From positions 310,001-374,000 of the forward strand of contig NZ_SMNA01000002.1 in assembly GCF_004353825.1 (NCBI RefSeq): 64,000 nt of DNA. Direction: 5' to 3'. Source of the stretch: Occultella glacieicola. GTDB taxonomy: Bacteria; Actinomycetota; Actinomycetes; Actinomycetales; Beutenbergiaceae. The notes under the pieces were generated by a model, which searched no databases, was not told where the DNA came from, and saw only the letters and a program-made list of their open reading frames with translations. Of the stretch, positions 52,205 through 61,321 are shown piece after piece (position 1 is the first letter of the stretch; each line of letters begins with the position of its first letter). A program made the translations under genes and the position numbers.

Positions 52205-53275
52205 ATGAGCGTCATCACCCCGCGCCCACCGACGGCGCAGCGGCCCCGGGAGGCCACCGCCCGCCGGGTCGGGTTCCGGCAGCGGTTGGGCCGCTGGGAC
52301 GTCAAGGTCTCGCCCTACCTGTACATCTCACCGTTCTTCATCCTGTTCGCGGTGGTGGGCGCCTTCCCGCTGCTGTATACCGCGTACGTCTCGGTGCACG
52401 AGTGGAACCTGCTCGGCGGACAGGGTGACTTCGTGGGTCTGACCAACTACGGCGACGTGTTCGCGCAGCCGACCTTCATCAAGGCGATCGGCAACACCTT
52501 CTCGATCTTCGCGCTCTCCTCGGTGCCGCAGGTGATCACAGCGATCGCCCTGGCCGCGGTCCTGAACGCGAACCTGCGCGCGAAGACGTTCTGGCGGATG
52601 GGCGTGCTGCTGCCGTTCATCGTGGCACCGGTCGCGGTCGGGCTCATCTTCGGTCGGCTGTTCGCCGACGACTCCGGCCTCGTGAACGCCCTCCTGACCC
52701 AGGTCGGCATGGACCCGCTGGGCTGGCACTCGGACCGACTGACCAGTCACGTCGCCATCGCCACGATGGTGAACTTCCGCTGGACCGGCTACAACACCCT
52801 CATCTTCCTTGCCGCCATGCAGGCCGTCCCCCAGGAGCTGTACGAGGCGGCGATCATCGACGGCGCCGGCCGGCTGCGCCAGTTCTTCTCGGTCACCGTG
52901 CCGCAGTTGCGGCCGACGATCATCTTCATCATCATCACCGCCACGATCGGGGGGCTGCAGATCTTCGACGAGCCGCGCATGTTCGACGACCAGGGCCTGG
53001 GTGGGCCGTCCCGGAACTGGATGACCGTGGCCATGTACATGTACGACGTCGGCTGGGGCAACCAGAAGAACTTCGGCCGCGCCGCCGCGATCGCCTGGCT
53101 GCTCTTCCTCATCATCATCGTGGTCGCACTGGTCAACTTCCTGATCTCCCGTCGGATCGCGACCAGCGACTCGCCGCGAGGCGCGGCCCGGCTGCTCGCA
53201 CGCGGCTCCGGCGAAGCCGGCCACACCCCCGCCGCGGACGCCGGTCGACCCACCTCTGCCTCGAAGGAGACCTGA
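52205..53275 (+). CDS. Sugar ABC transporter permease (MalF-like, CUT1), operon 3
   Basis: Encodes 356 residues. Six helices with EAA loop ELYEAAIIDGAGRLRQFFSV, and a polar C-terminal tail of about 40 residues. GAGGAG lies before ATG 52205. The next permease starts in a TGATG overlap. Confidence 0.86.
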   Translation: MSVITPRPPTAQRPREATARRVGFRQRLGRWDVKVSPYLYISPFFILFAVVGAFPLLYTAYVSVHEWNLLGGQGDFVGLTNYGDVFAQPTFIKAIGNTFSIFALSSVPQVITAIALAAVLNANLRAKTFWRMGVLLPFIVAPVAVGLIFGRLFADDSGLVNALLTQVGMDPLGWHSDRLTSHVAIATMVNFRWTGYNTLIFLAAMQAVPQELYEAAIIDGAGRLRQFFSVTVPQLRPTIIFIIITATIGGLQIFDEPRMFDDQGLGGPSRNWMTVAMYMYDVGWGNQKNFGRAAAIAWLLFLIIIVVALVNFLISRRIATSDSPRGAARLLARGSGEAGHTPAADAGRPTSASKET

Positions 53276-54186
53276 TGTCCTCGATCCCCGTCATCGCGCA
53301 GAGCGCGGGCCCCGGCGCCGCACGCTGGGCGGCCCGACGACGCCGGCGCGGGACCGGCGGCGCGAACAGGCGCCCAGGCTGGGTCACCTACGCGATCCTC
53401 GCCGCGGTCCTGCTGGTCGCCGCGTACCCGCTCTACTACACGCTCCAGCTGGCCTCCTCGGACGCCGTCTCGATCGCGCGCAACCCGATCCCGGCCATCC
53501 TGCCCGAGGGCAACCTGTTCTCGAACATCGCCGAGGTGCTCGGCGGCCGCGTCCCGTTCGGCAAGGCCTTCGTGAACTCATTGATCATCTCGACCAGCGC
53601 CGCGGTCGCGGTCGTCGCGTTCTCGACCCTTGCCGGGTTCTCCTTCGCGAAACTGCGCTATCGGGGCCGCGCACCACTCCTCGTGTTCGTGATCGCCACC
53701 ATGGCGGTGCCCACTCAGCTCGGCATCGTGCCGATGTTCATCCTGTTCACCGAACTCGGCTGGGCGAACAACCTGATCGGCGTCATCGTCCCGGCCATGG
53801 TCTCGGCGTTCGGAGTGTTCTGGATGACCCAATACCTGGACCAGGCCCTCCCCTACGAACTCATCGAGGCCGCCCGGGTGGACGGCGCGTCGATGATCCG
53901 GACCTTCTGGCACGTCGCGATGCCGGCAGCCAGGCCCGCCGCCGCGATGCTCGGTCTGTTCACGTTCGTGCAGCACTGGGTCGCCTTCTTCTGGCCGTTC
54001 ATCATCCTCACCTCGAACAACCCGACGCTGCCGATGGCGGTCCAGCTGTTGCAGGCGAACTACTTCACCGACTACTCCCTCGTCATGGCCGGGGTGCTGG
54101 TGACCACGTTCCCGTTGCTGATCCTGTTCGTGGTCGCGGGACGGCAACTGGTCAGCGGCATCATGGCCGGCGCGGTCAAGGGCTGA
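53275..54186 (+). CDS. Sugar ABC transporter permease (MalG-like, CUT1), operon 3
   Basis: Encodes 303 residues with a basic N terminus (RWAARRRRRGTGG) and six helices. EAA loop ELIEAARVDGASMIRTFWHV. With its partner it forms the third sugar channel in this window. No ATPase gene is present, as in the other two systems. Confidence 0.86.
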   Translation: MSSIPVIAQSAGPGAARWAARRRRRGTGGANRRPGWVTYAILAAVLLVAAYPLYYTLQLASSDAVSIARNPIPAILPEGNLFSNIAEVLGGRVPFGKAFVNSLIISTSAAVAVVAFSTLAGFSFAKLRYRGRAPLLVFVIATMAVPTQLGIVPMFILFTELGWANNLIGVIVPAMVSAFGVFWMTQYLDQALPYELIEAARVDGASMIRTFWHVAMPAARPAAAMLGLFTFVQHWVAFFWPFIILTSNNPTLPMAVQLLQANYFTDYSLVMAGVLVTTFPLLILFVVAGRQLVSGIMAGAVKG

Positions 54187-54259
54187 CCCGTGCGGACGCA
54201 GCCAGGGATCGACGGATAGTTTGAGCACCAGCAATCACGGCGAAGGGCGGACCAGCACG

Positions 54260-55273
54260 ATGTCACGACGATCCGGCGTTCCGACGCTCGAGGACGTCGC
54301 TCGCGCGGCAGGTGTCTCGCGGGCCACGGCCTCGCGGGTCGTCAACGCGGACGAGCGGGTCCAGGACGCCACCCGGGAGGCCGTCCTGGCCGCGATCCGC
54401 GACCTCGGCTACAGCCCGAACCTGGCCGCACGCTCGCTCGTCACCCGGCGCACGGACACGATCGCGGTCGTGGTGCCGGAGTCCGACGAGCGGGTCTTCA
54501 ACGACCCCTTCTTCGCGGGAACCCTGCGTGGTGTGACGAAGGCGCTGGCGGTGACCGAGCTGCAGATGGTGCTGCTGATCGGCAGCCCGGGAGACGGCGA
54601 CGGCCGCCTGGACCGGTACATCCGCGGCCGGCACACCGACGGCGCGATCATCGTCTCGCACCACGCGAACGACAACCTGTGGCGCTCCGTGGCCGAGGTC
54701 AGCCTCCCCACGGTGTTCCTCGGCCGTCCGTTCACCGCGCACCCCGGCCTGACGTTCGTCGACGTCGACAACGTGGCGGCCGCGGAACTCGCGACCCGCT
54801 ATCTGGTGGACTCGGGCCGGAGGAGGATCGGCACCGTGGCGGGTCCGGCGGACATGAGCGCTGGTGCGGACCGGCTCGAGGGCTGGCGCCGGGTGCTGGC
54901 CGAGCACGGCCTGCCGTTCGATGCCGTGGAACTCGGCGACTTCACCGTGGCCGGTGGGGGCGACGCGATGACGCGTCTGCTCGACCGGCACCCGACCCTC
55001 GACGCCGTGTTCGTGGCCTCGGACCTGATGGCCAGCGGGGCCATGGACGCGATCCGCGCGAGCGGGCGCGCGATCCCCACCGATATCGCCGTGGTCGGCA
55101 TGGACAATCTCGAGTTGGCGACCCGCACCCGGCCGCCGCTGACCACGGTGGTGAACCCCGTCGACGAGATGGCCACCCAGGCGGTCGCCATGCTGCTCGC
55201 GCAGCTCGAGGGCGGGCCCGTCCTCGATCCCGTGACGATGCCGACCGACCTGGTGGTCCGCGAGTCCGCCTGA
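54260..55273 (+). CDS. LacI-family regulator of sugar operon 3
   Basis: Encodes 337 residues. Helix-turn-helix PTLEDVARAAGVSRATASRV, hinge NLAARSLVTRRT, and a sugar-sensing domain ending DIAVVGMDNLELATRTRPPL. The gene directly follows the operon and is the natural binder of the GAGCGCTC operators at 50660 and 50694, and perhaps of 27662. A TTG at 54221 is an alternative start. Confidence 0.84.
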   Translation: MSRRSGVPTLEDVARAAGVSRATASRVVNADERVQDATREAVLAAIRDLGYSPNLAARSLVTRRTDTIAVVVPESDERVFNDPFFAGTLRGVTKALAVTELQMVLLIGSPGDGDGRLDRYIRGRHTDGAIIVSHHANDNLWRSVAEVSLPTVFLGRPFTAHPGLTFVDVDNVAAAELATRYLVDSGRRRIGTVAGPADMSAGADRLEGWRRVLAEHGLPFDAVELGDFTVAGGGDAMTRLLDRHPTLDAVFVASDLMASGAMDAIRASGRAIPTDIAVVGMDNLELATRTRPPLTTVVNPVDEMATQAVAMLLAQLEGGPVLDPVTMPTDLVVRESA

Positions 55274-55306
55274 GTCGGGCGTCGGTGCCCGGTCTAGCCT
55301 GGGCGG

Positions 55307-56467
55307 ATGGATGCGCAGAGACCAAGGGCTACCGTCTCGCGCGCCGGCGCACTGCGGTTCCGCTGGCGCCGTCAAGGGCTTGCCAACACCGAGCCGGTCG
55401 CCGTCGCGCAGGCGCCCGCACTGGACCTGGGCGTGCAGGACACCGGCCCGATGGGATCCGGCTGGGCGTTGTGGTTGCGCGGCGTGGCCCCGGCGACGGC
55501 GGAGCCCGAGCTGGCCCTGGCGTGGACGCTGCGAGGGGCGCCGCACGCCTACCGACGGGCCGACCTGCCCGGGGTGATGCAGGCGGTCTCGCCGTTCTCC
55601 GAGGCGGACGCCGCGAAGCGGGTGTTCGACGCGTCCACGCCGCTGCGCCGGGCCGGGATCGACGTCCTCGACGCGCTCGACGTCGTCGCCGGGCACATGC
55701 GTGAGATCGTCAGTGAGCCGACCGTCAAGGGTGAGATGTCCAAGCAGTTGACGGCCCGCGTGGACGAGCCGTATCTGCGCTACTGCCGGGTCTGCCAGGC
55801 CACGCACCTGTACGAGCAGCCGTTCCGGCTCAGTGCCCTGTACGCCGGGTTGGAACTGGAACCGGGCACCTCGCCCCCGGTGCTGCGCCGGATCCCGGGC
55901 TGGCGTCGCCGCAGTCACGGCCCGGCCCGGGCACCCCGCGGTCCGCGCGAAGCACCCGAGCACCTGCACGTCATCCGTGCCTACCTGCGCCTGCTGGGCC
56001 CGGCCACCCAGAAGGAGGTGGCCGCCTACCTGGACGCGCCGGTCCGGGACGTGGTCGCGGCCTGGCCCGCGGACGCCGTCGTGGTGGAGGTCCAGGGTCG
56101 TGCGACGTACCTGCTGGAGTCGGACCTGGACGCCCTCGTCGAGGCCGAGGGCTCGGGAGCCGATGAGGACAGGGTGCGCCTGCTCGCTGCCTTCGACCCG
56201 TTGCTGCAGGCGAAGGACCGGGACCTGTTGGTGCCGGACGAGGCGGGCCGCAAGGACCTGTTCCGCACCATCGGCAGACCGGGCGCCGTCGCCGCCGGCG
56301 AGGAGGTCCTCGGCACCTGGCGCCCGCTCACGAAGGGCGCCACCATGAGCATCCGATTCACGCCGTGGCTGTCGGTCGGCCCAGTCCTGCGCCGTGCAAT
56401 CGAGGATCAGGGCCAGGAACTCGCTCGGTGGCGAGGTCGTGAGTTCGGCGGCGTCGTGGACGAATAG
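55307..56467 (+). CDS. Winged-helix DNA-binding protein (HTH_42/AlkZ-like family)
   Basis: Encodes 386 residues. The N terminus has FRWRRQGLANTEP and GVQDTG, and the middle has CRVCQATHLYEQPFR and winged-helix repeats (LRLLGPATQKEVAAYL). The family includes AlkZ glycosylases that unhook DNA crosslinks; the Gln-Asp pair in GVQDTG could correspond to the catalytic motif but this is not shown. ATG 55307 lies 6 nt after TAGCCT, so it is probably leaderless. Confidence 0.7.
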   Translation: MDAQRPRATVSRAGALRFRWRRQGLANTEPVAVAQAPALDLGVQDTGPMGSGWALWLRGVAPATAEPELALAWTLRGAPHAYRRADLPGVMQAVSPFSEADAAKRVFDASTPLRRAGIDVLDALDVVAGHMREIVSEPTVKGEMSKQLTARVDEPYLRYCRVCQATHLYEQPFRLSALYAGLELEPGTSPPVLRRIPGWRRRSHGPARAPRGPREAPEHLHVIRAYLRLLGPATQKEVAAYLDAPVRDVVAAWPADAVVVEVQGRATYLLESDLDALVEAEGSGADEDRVRLLAAFDPLLQAKDRDLLVPDEAGRKDLFRTIGRPGAVAAGEEVLGTWRPLTKGATMSIRFTPWLSVGPVLRRAIEDQGQELARWRGREFGGVVDE

Positions 56468-56515
56468 ACCCTCCGGACGAACCGGCCCCACATCGATACG
56501 GGACGGCGCACGGTG

Positions 56516-56863
56516 CTATCGGACGTCCTCGTTCGGCGCCGGGTCCTCCCCGGGGACACCCGGCTCGGCCGGTTCGGGGGTGGCCTCACCCTCCCGCTCG
56601 ACCCCGAGCGTGACCTTCGTGAGCAGCGCGGCGACCGCTCCGACCGCCACGAGCACGGGCGCGAACACCGCGGTCACGGCCGTGATCGCGACGCCCGCGG
56701 TCAGCGGGATCTCGAGCAGGGTCCGGCCGTCGCTGTTCTTGATGTAGAGGCGTCGCACGTTGCCCTCGTGGACGAGGTCCTTGACCTTGTCGAGCAATTC
56801 CGAGCCCGACACGCTGAACTCCTCGTACCAGGTCTTCTCGCCGTCGTTCCGCTTCTCATCCAT
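56516..56863 (-). CDS. DUF4342 domain-containing membrane protein
   Basis: Encodes 115 residues. The N-terminal soluble part reads YEEFSVSGSELLDKVKDLVH and VRRLYIKNSDGRTLLEIPL, followed by one hydrophobic segment of about 30 residues and an acidic Pro/Glu-rich tail. This is the DUF4342 layout; function unknown. I chose the ATG at 56863 (MDEKRND) over one at 56872. Confidence 0.75.
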   Translation of the reverse strand: MDEKRNDGEKTWYEEFSVSGSELLDKVKDLVHEGNVRRLYIKNSDGRTLLEIPLTAGVAITAVTAVFAPVLVAVGAVAALLTKVTLGVEREGEATPEPAEPGVPGEDPAPNEDVR

Positions 56864-56924
56864 GCCGCCCATCCTCGCCGAGGCCCCGTCCGGACGCCAC
56901 CCCCGCCCCGGATCCCGCAGTGCG

Positions 56925-57521
56925 TCAGCCGGCGACCGCCAGCGCGAGGCAGATGGCCCCGACGGTGAGGTCGAGGCCGACGCAGAAGATCGCGAGCGAG
57001 CGCATCACGACCGCCTCGCTGCGGTAGTGCTTGATGTCCCAAAGGGCGTGCGCGGCCAACGTCAGGGCCGCGAGCGCGAGTCCGAGCCGTGGGCTCAGCT
57101 GGAGCGCGACGATCGCGATCCCGAAGTAGCCGAGCAGGGCCGCCGCCTGGACGGCGGTGACCTGGCCGGTGCGCAGAACCGCCCCGACCCCGAGCAGGAC
57201 GACGGCTGCCAGGACGAACAGCGTCCACCAGGGCAGGACCGCGACCAGGCCGGCGAAGGCCAGTCCGCCGAACACCGGGACGCCGAGCCAGGCGACCCAC
57301 CTGGTCCTCGTCGCGGCCGCCGCCAGGTAGCACAGGGCCGCGACCCCGACGGCGGCGGCAGGGGTGAGCGTCGTGGTTCCGGTGACGATGGACTCGCGGT
57401 GCATCGCCGCAAGACCGTAGGTGAGACCGAGTCCGCTGACCGACCCGACGAGGATCCACGCGATCCCGGCGGCACCGACATGACGCCGGGGTACCGTCCC
57501 TATCGCTTGTGTACTGGACAT
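56925..57521 (-). CDS. Multi-pass membrane protein, unknown function
   Basis: Encodes 198 residues with six or seven predicted helices. Contains ALTLAAHALWDIKHYRSEAV near the C terminus, a recurring motif of small actinobacterial membrane proteins. GGGAG precedes ATG 57521. It is divergent from the GlxA-type regulator, which may control it. Confidence 0.68.
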   Translation of the reverse strand: MSSTQAIGTVPRRHVGAAGIAWILVGSVSGLGLTYGLAAMHRESIVTGTTTLTPAAAVGVAALCYLAAAATRTRWVAWLGVPVFGGLAFAGLVAVLPWWTLFVLAAVVLLGVGAVLRTGQVTAVQAAALLGYFGIAIVALQLSPRLGLALAALTLAAHALWDIKHYRSEAVVMRSLAIFCVGLDLTVGAICLALAVAG

Positions 57522-57681
57522 GACTACTCCCGAGGAACCGGTGGACCGCCCTGCCGGGCGGCATGACCTGACCGACGATGCCAAGGAGAACGGCAGCTCG
57601 GGAGCCGATGTCCGGAATTCTTGGATACCCGGCACACGAGACAGAGGTCGGAGCCCTGCCGGCCCGTCTACGCTGGCAGAC

Positions 57682-58653
57682 ATGGCCGCACTGAGCGTCG
57701 TCGTCGTGGGCTTCGAGGGTGCCGAACTCGTCGACATCTCAAGCGTGACCTCGACGCTGGCGGTCGCGAACCGGCTGGGTGCCCGCCCGGCGTACCGCGC
57801 CGAGCTTGCCACGATCGACGGTCGTGACATCGTGTGCGACTCGGGCCTACGGCTCGGTGCGCAGCGAGCCCTGGCGGATGTGTCCACCGTCGACACGCTG
57901 ATCGTCTCCGGCGGGCTCGGCCACGAGGCTGCGAGCCGGAGCCCCAACCTGATCCAACACGTCCGACGCCTCGCCGTGCGGGCCCGCCGGGTCGCGTCGG
58001 TCTGCACCGGCACCTCGGTGCTCGCCGCGGCCGGGCTCCTCGACGGGCGTCGCGCGACCACGCACTGGTTCTACGCGGCGGAGATCGCCGAGCGCTTCCC
58101 GCGGGTGCGACTCGACCCGGCGCCGATCTACGTCAGGGACGGCAAGGTCGCCACCTCCGGCGGGGTCACCGCCTCCCTCGATCTGACCCTGGCGTTCGTC
58201 GAGGAGGATCACGGCGCCGAGTTCGCCCGCTGGGTCGCGATGGGCATGGTCACCTACCTCCAGCGTCCCGGGAACCAGGCCCAGATGAGCATCTTCACCG
58301 CGGCACCGCGCGCCGACGACGCGGTCGTCAAACGGGTGCTCGACCACGCGACCGCCCATCCGGACGGCGACCTGCGCGCGGCAACCCTTGCCGGACTGGT
58401 CGGCGTCAGCACGCGGCAGTTGACCCGGCTCTTCCAGGAACGGCTCGGCCTCCCGCCGGCCAGCGCGGTCCGCCGGATCCGACTCGAGCTGGCCGCCCGG
58501 CTGGTCTCCACGACGGAGCTCTCGATGTCCCAGATCGCGGGGCGGTGCGGCTTCGGCTCGGCCGAGAGCCTGCGGCAGGCGTTCGTCAACCGCTACGGCG
58601 CCAGCCCGCGAAGCATGCGCGGCACGCACGCCCGGTCCCTGACCGGATCGTAG
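57682..58653 (+). CDS. GlxA-family transcriptional regulator (DJ-1/PfpI-like plus AraC helix-turn-helix)
   Basis: Encodes 323 residues. The N-terminal DJ-1/PfpI-like sensor domain has VASVCTGTSVLAAAG with the conserved Cys, and the C-terminal AraC domain has two helix-turn-helix motifs (LAGLVGVSTRQLTRLFQERL; MSQIAGRCGFGSAESLRQAF). Relatives control arginine, carnitine or betaine use. ATG 57682 lies 7 nt after TACGCT (leaderless). Targets may be the divergent membrane gene or the downstream formaldehyde dehydrogenase. Confidence 0.85.
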   Translation: MAALSVVVVGFEGAELVDISSVTSTLAVANRLGARPAYRAELATIDGRDIVCDSGLRLGAQRALADVSTVDTLIVSGGLGHEAASRSPNLIQHVRRLAVRARRVASVCTGTSVLAAAGLLDGRRATTHWFYAAEIAERFPRVRLDPAPIYVRDGKVATSGGVTASLDLTLAFVEEDHGAEFARWVAMGMVTYLQRPGNQAQMSIFTAAPRADDAVVKRVLDHATAHPDGDLRAATLAGLVGVSTRQLTRLFQERLGLPPASAVRRIRLELAARLVSTTELSMSQIAGRCGFGSAESLRQAFVNRYGASPRSMRGTHARSLTGS

Positions 58654-58697
58654 GTCGTCGCCGCCGTCAGGATTGGCGTGCGGACCGGCGACCGCGC

Positions 58698-58725
58698 TTG
58701 CCGAAACCGTGACGGTACCTAGACT
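58698..58725 (+). promoter_or_regulatory. Predicted promoter of the formaldehyde dehydrogenase gene
   Basis: TTGCCG at 58698-58703 and TAGACT at 58720-58725 are separated by 16 bp. A start near 58732 would leave a 5' leader of about 139 nt. Confidence 0.45.
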
Positions 58726-58824
58726 CGGAGCGTGCCCACGCTGCCGAGCAGCCCGGGTCACCCGACATCCATATCCTGCTCGGCTTGCAGCCCGCGAGCC
58801 TCGGCCGCGTGTCACGCGGTAGTG

Positions 58825-58843
58825 CCCCGCCGGATCGGCGGGG
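58825..58843 (+). promoter_or_regulatory. Leader hairpin before the formaldehyde dehydrogenase gene
   Basis: A perfect 8-bp stem (CCCCGCCG against CGGCGGGG) with a 3-nt loop lies about 27 nt before the start codon and just upstream of the ribosome site. Could be an attenuator or structural leader element. Confidence 0.4.
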
Positions 58844-58870
58844 TTCACGATGAGGTGAAGGGAATCAGAC

Positions 58871-60088
58871 ATGGGTGGCAACAAGGCCGTGGCCTACAAG
58901 GGACCGGGTGTCGTCGAGGTCATCGACATCGACTACCCCACGTTCGAGCTGAAGGATGGACCGGGCGTCAATCCGGCGAACGTGGGCCGGAAGGTGCCGC
59001 ACGGCGCCATCCTCAGGACGGTCGCGACGAACATCTGCGGTTCGGACCAACACATGGTGCGCGGCCGGACCACGGCACCGGCCGATCTGGTCCTCGGCCA
59101 TGAGATCACCGGCGAAGTGGTGGAGGTGGGTCCCGGTGTGGAGTTCATCGCCGTGGGTGACCTGGTCTCCGTGCCGTTCAACATCGCCTGCGGACGCTGC
59201 CGCAACTGCAAGGAGCGCAAGACCGGCATCTGTCTGAACGTGAATCCGGATCGGCCGGGCAGCGCCTACGGGTACGTGGACATGGGTGGCTGGGTGGGCG
59301 GCCAGGCGGAGTACGTGCTGGTGCCCTATGCGGACTGGAACCTGTTGAAGTTCCCGGACAAGGACCGGGCGATGGAGAAGATCCTGGATCTGGCCATGCT
59401 CTCCGACATCTTTCCCACCGGGTTCCATGGCGCCGTGACGGCCGGGGTCGGGGTCGGTTCGACGGTCTACGTGGCCGGCGCGGGCCCGGTCGGCCTGGCT
59501 GCGGCCACTTCGGCGCTGCTGCTCGGGGCGTCGGCGGTGATCGTCGCCGACATGAACGCCGACCGGCTGGCGCAGGCGGCATCGTTCGGCTGCGAGACGG
59601 TGGACCTGACCAAGGGTGGCCCGGTGGAGCAGATCGAGCAGATCCTCGGGGTGCCGGAGGTGGACTGCGGGATCGACGCGGTCGGGTTCGAGGCGAAGGG
59701 GCACGGCGAGGGTGCCGGCGAGGCACCGGCGACCGTCCTGAACGACCTGATGGACCTCACGGCGGCCGGTGGGGCGCTGGGCATCCCCGGCCTGTACGTG
59801 ACCGGCGACCCGGGCGGGATCGACGAGGCCGCGAAGAAGGGGGCCCTCTCCCTCAGCCTCGGCACCGGGTGGGCCAAATCGCTGTCCTTCACCACCGGTC
59901 AGTGCCCGGTCATGAAGTACAACCGGGAACTGATGATGGCCATCCTGGGCGACCGCGTGCAGATCGCCGCCAACGTGAACGCGTCCGCGATCTCGCTGGC
60001 AGACGCGCCGCGGGGGTACGCCGAGTTCGACAAGGGCGCAGCACAGAAGTACGTGCTGAACCCGAACGGCTACCTCGACGCCGCCTAG
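58871..60088 (+). CDS. fdhA: Glutathione-independent formaldehyde dehydrogenase-like zinc alcohol dehydrogenase
   Basis: Encodes 405 residues, close to the 399 of the Pseudomonas enzyme. Catalytic zinc ligands lie in NICGSDQHMV and GHEITGEV; the structural zinc site is CGRCRNCKERKTGIC. The NAD site is VYVAGAGPVGLAAATSALLL. The long loop around PDRPGSAYGYVDMGGWVGGQ is diagnostic of this subgroup, which holds NAD tightly and dismutates or oxidises formaldehyde and other aldehydes. AGGTGAAGGGA precedes the ATG. Confidence 0.88.
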   Translation: MGGNKAVAYKGPGVVEVIDIDYPTFELKDGPGVNPANVGRKVPHGAILRTVATNICGSDQHMVRGRTTAPADLVLGHEITGEVVEVGPGVEFIAVGDLVSVPFNIACGRCRNCKERKTGICLNVNPDRPGSAYGYVDMGGWVGGQAEYVLVPYADWNLLKFPDKDRAMEKILDLAMLSDIFPTGFHGAVTAGVGVGSTVYVAGAGPVGLAAATSALLLGASAVIVADMNADRLAQAASFGCETVDLTKGGPVEQIEQILGVPEVDCGIDAVGFEAKGHGEGAGEAPATVLNDLMDLTAAGGALGIPGLYVTGDPGGIDEAAKKGALSLSLGTGWAKSLSFTTGQCPVMKYNRELMMAILGDRVQIAANVNASAISLADAPRGYAEFDKGAAQKYVLNPNGYLDAA

Positions 60089-60102
60089 GAGTCGGGCGAG
60101 GT

Positions 60103-60129
60103 CCGACCCGGTCCGACCGTCGGGGTCGG
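60103..60129. terminator. Weak inverted repeat between convergent genes
   Basis: CCGACCCG and GGGGTCGG pair over 7 bp with an 11-nt loop between fdhA and the ABC-2 permease gene. Low confidence. Confidence 0.3.
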
Positions 60130-60157
60130 CGCCGGTGTCGGATCTCCCCGGGGCGGT

Positions 60158-61321
60158 TCAGATGGCGCGGGCCAGGCTGCGCCGCAGCAGCACGGACCCC
60201 AGTGCCAGCAGCACGACGGCGAACGCCAGGAGCACCCCGAGTTCTACGGCGATGTCCGCCAGGGTGCCGCCGCGGCGGGTCACCTCGGCGAACGCCTCGT
60301 AGGCCCAGGCGTGCGGAGTGAAGTGGGCCACCGTCGCCAGCGTGTCCGGGAACAGCTCGAGCGGGAGCATGCAGCCGCCGAGCGCGGCGAGGACCAGGCC
60401 GAGCCCCACCCCGAGGCCCGATGCGGCACTGTCGTTGTCGAGCGCGGAGCCCAGAACCATGGCAGCACCGGCGGCCACGGCCGCGAACATCGCGAGGATC
60501 AGCGTGGACAGGGCGAGGTTGCCCCACTCGACGCCGAACAGCAGGGCGGTGCCGACCATGATGTACAAGCCCTGCACCATGGCGATCACCCACCGGCCGA
60601 GCGCCTCGCCACCGATCACCTGCACCGGAGCGACCGGGGCGGCGAGGGTCCGGGCCACCACCCGGTACTTGCGGGCCTGGATCAGGGTCGCCGATCCGGC
60701 CAGGCTGTTGAGGAACACGAACAGCAGGACCTGCGCGGAGGCACCCACCGTGAACCCGGAGGCGCCCGCGAACGCCTCGGAGACGCTGGACTCACTCGTC
60801 ACCGTCACGGAGGGCGCCACCACCTGCGACCCAGCGGTCTCGAGTGCCTCGTCGACGGCCGCCGGGTCCGCACCCGCACCGACGAGCGCCGCCTCCTGGC
60901 GCAGCCGCAGCTGGAGCGAGTTCAGGGCCCGGTCGACCTGTTGCCGGGTGGTGATCGCGCCGCCGCTCGAGCTCGACGTCACCACGACGGTCAGGTCCTC
61001 GTCGGCGTCGAACGCGGCCGCAGCCGCGTCGGTGAGCTCCAGGCCCAGGTCCACCCGGCCGCGGGCGATCTGCTCGCTCGCCGCATCCGGAGCCGCGTAG
61101 CTGACGGTGACGTCGGCCTCCTCGAGCTCGGCAACGAGGGCGGAGCGCAGCGAGGAGTCCGCCCCGCTGATCACCACCCGGCCCGACGACGACCCGGCCC
61201 CGAACTGGGAACCGATCAGCACCACCAGGATCAGGGGGAACACGAACACGAAGAACAGGTTGGAGCGGTCCCGCAGGAACCGCCGCAGCTCCACCCCCGC
61301 GATGGCTGCGACGGTCCTCAT
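60158..61321 (-). CDS. ABC-2 type transporter permease (second of pair)
   Basis: Encodes 387 residues. N-terminal helix (LFFVFVFPLILVVLIGSQFG), a large extracellular loop of about 150 residues, then five C-terminal helices. YhgE/DrrB-like layout. Last gene of the three-gene exporter. Starts by ATGA overlap with the other permease. Confidence 0.82.
   Translation of the reverse strand: MRTVAAIAGVELRRFLRDRSNLFFVFVFPLILVVLIGSQFGAGSSSGRVVISGADSSLRSALVAELEEADVTVSYAAPDAASEQIARGRVDLGLELTDAAAAAFDADEDLTVVVTSSSSGGAITTRQQVDRALNSLQLRLRQEAALVGAGADPAAVDEALETAGSQVVAPSVTVTSESSVSEAFAGASGFTVGASAQVLLFVFLNSLAGSATLIQARKYRVVARTLAAPVAPVQVIGGEALGRWVIAMVQGLYIMVGTALLFGVEWGNLALSTLILAMFAAVAAGAAMVLGSALDNDSAASGLGVGLGLVLAALGGCMLPLELFPDTLATVAHFTPHAWAYEAFAEVTRRGGTLADIAVELGVLLAFAVVLLALGSVLLRRSLARAI

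Noticed and set aside
58732-59103. Leaderless-looking GTG ORF before fdhA
   Set aside because: It has the right spacing from TAGACT but runs far into fdhA in another frame, with Ser/Pro/Arg-rich sequence. More likely the 5' leader of fdhA.
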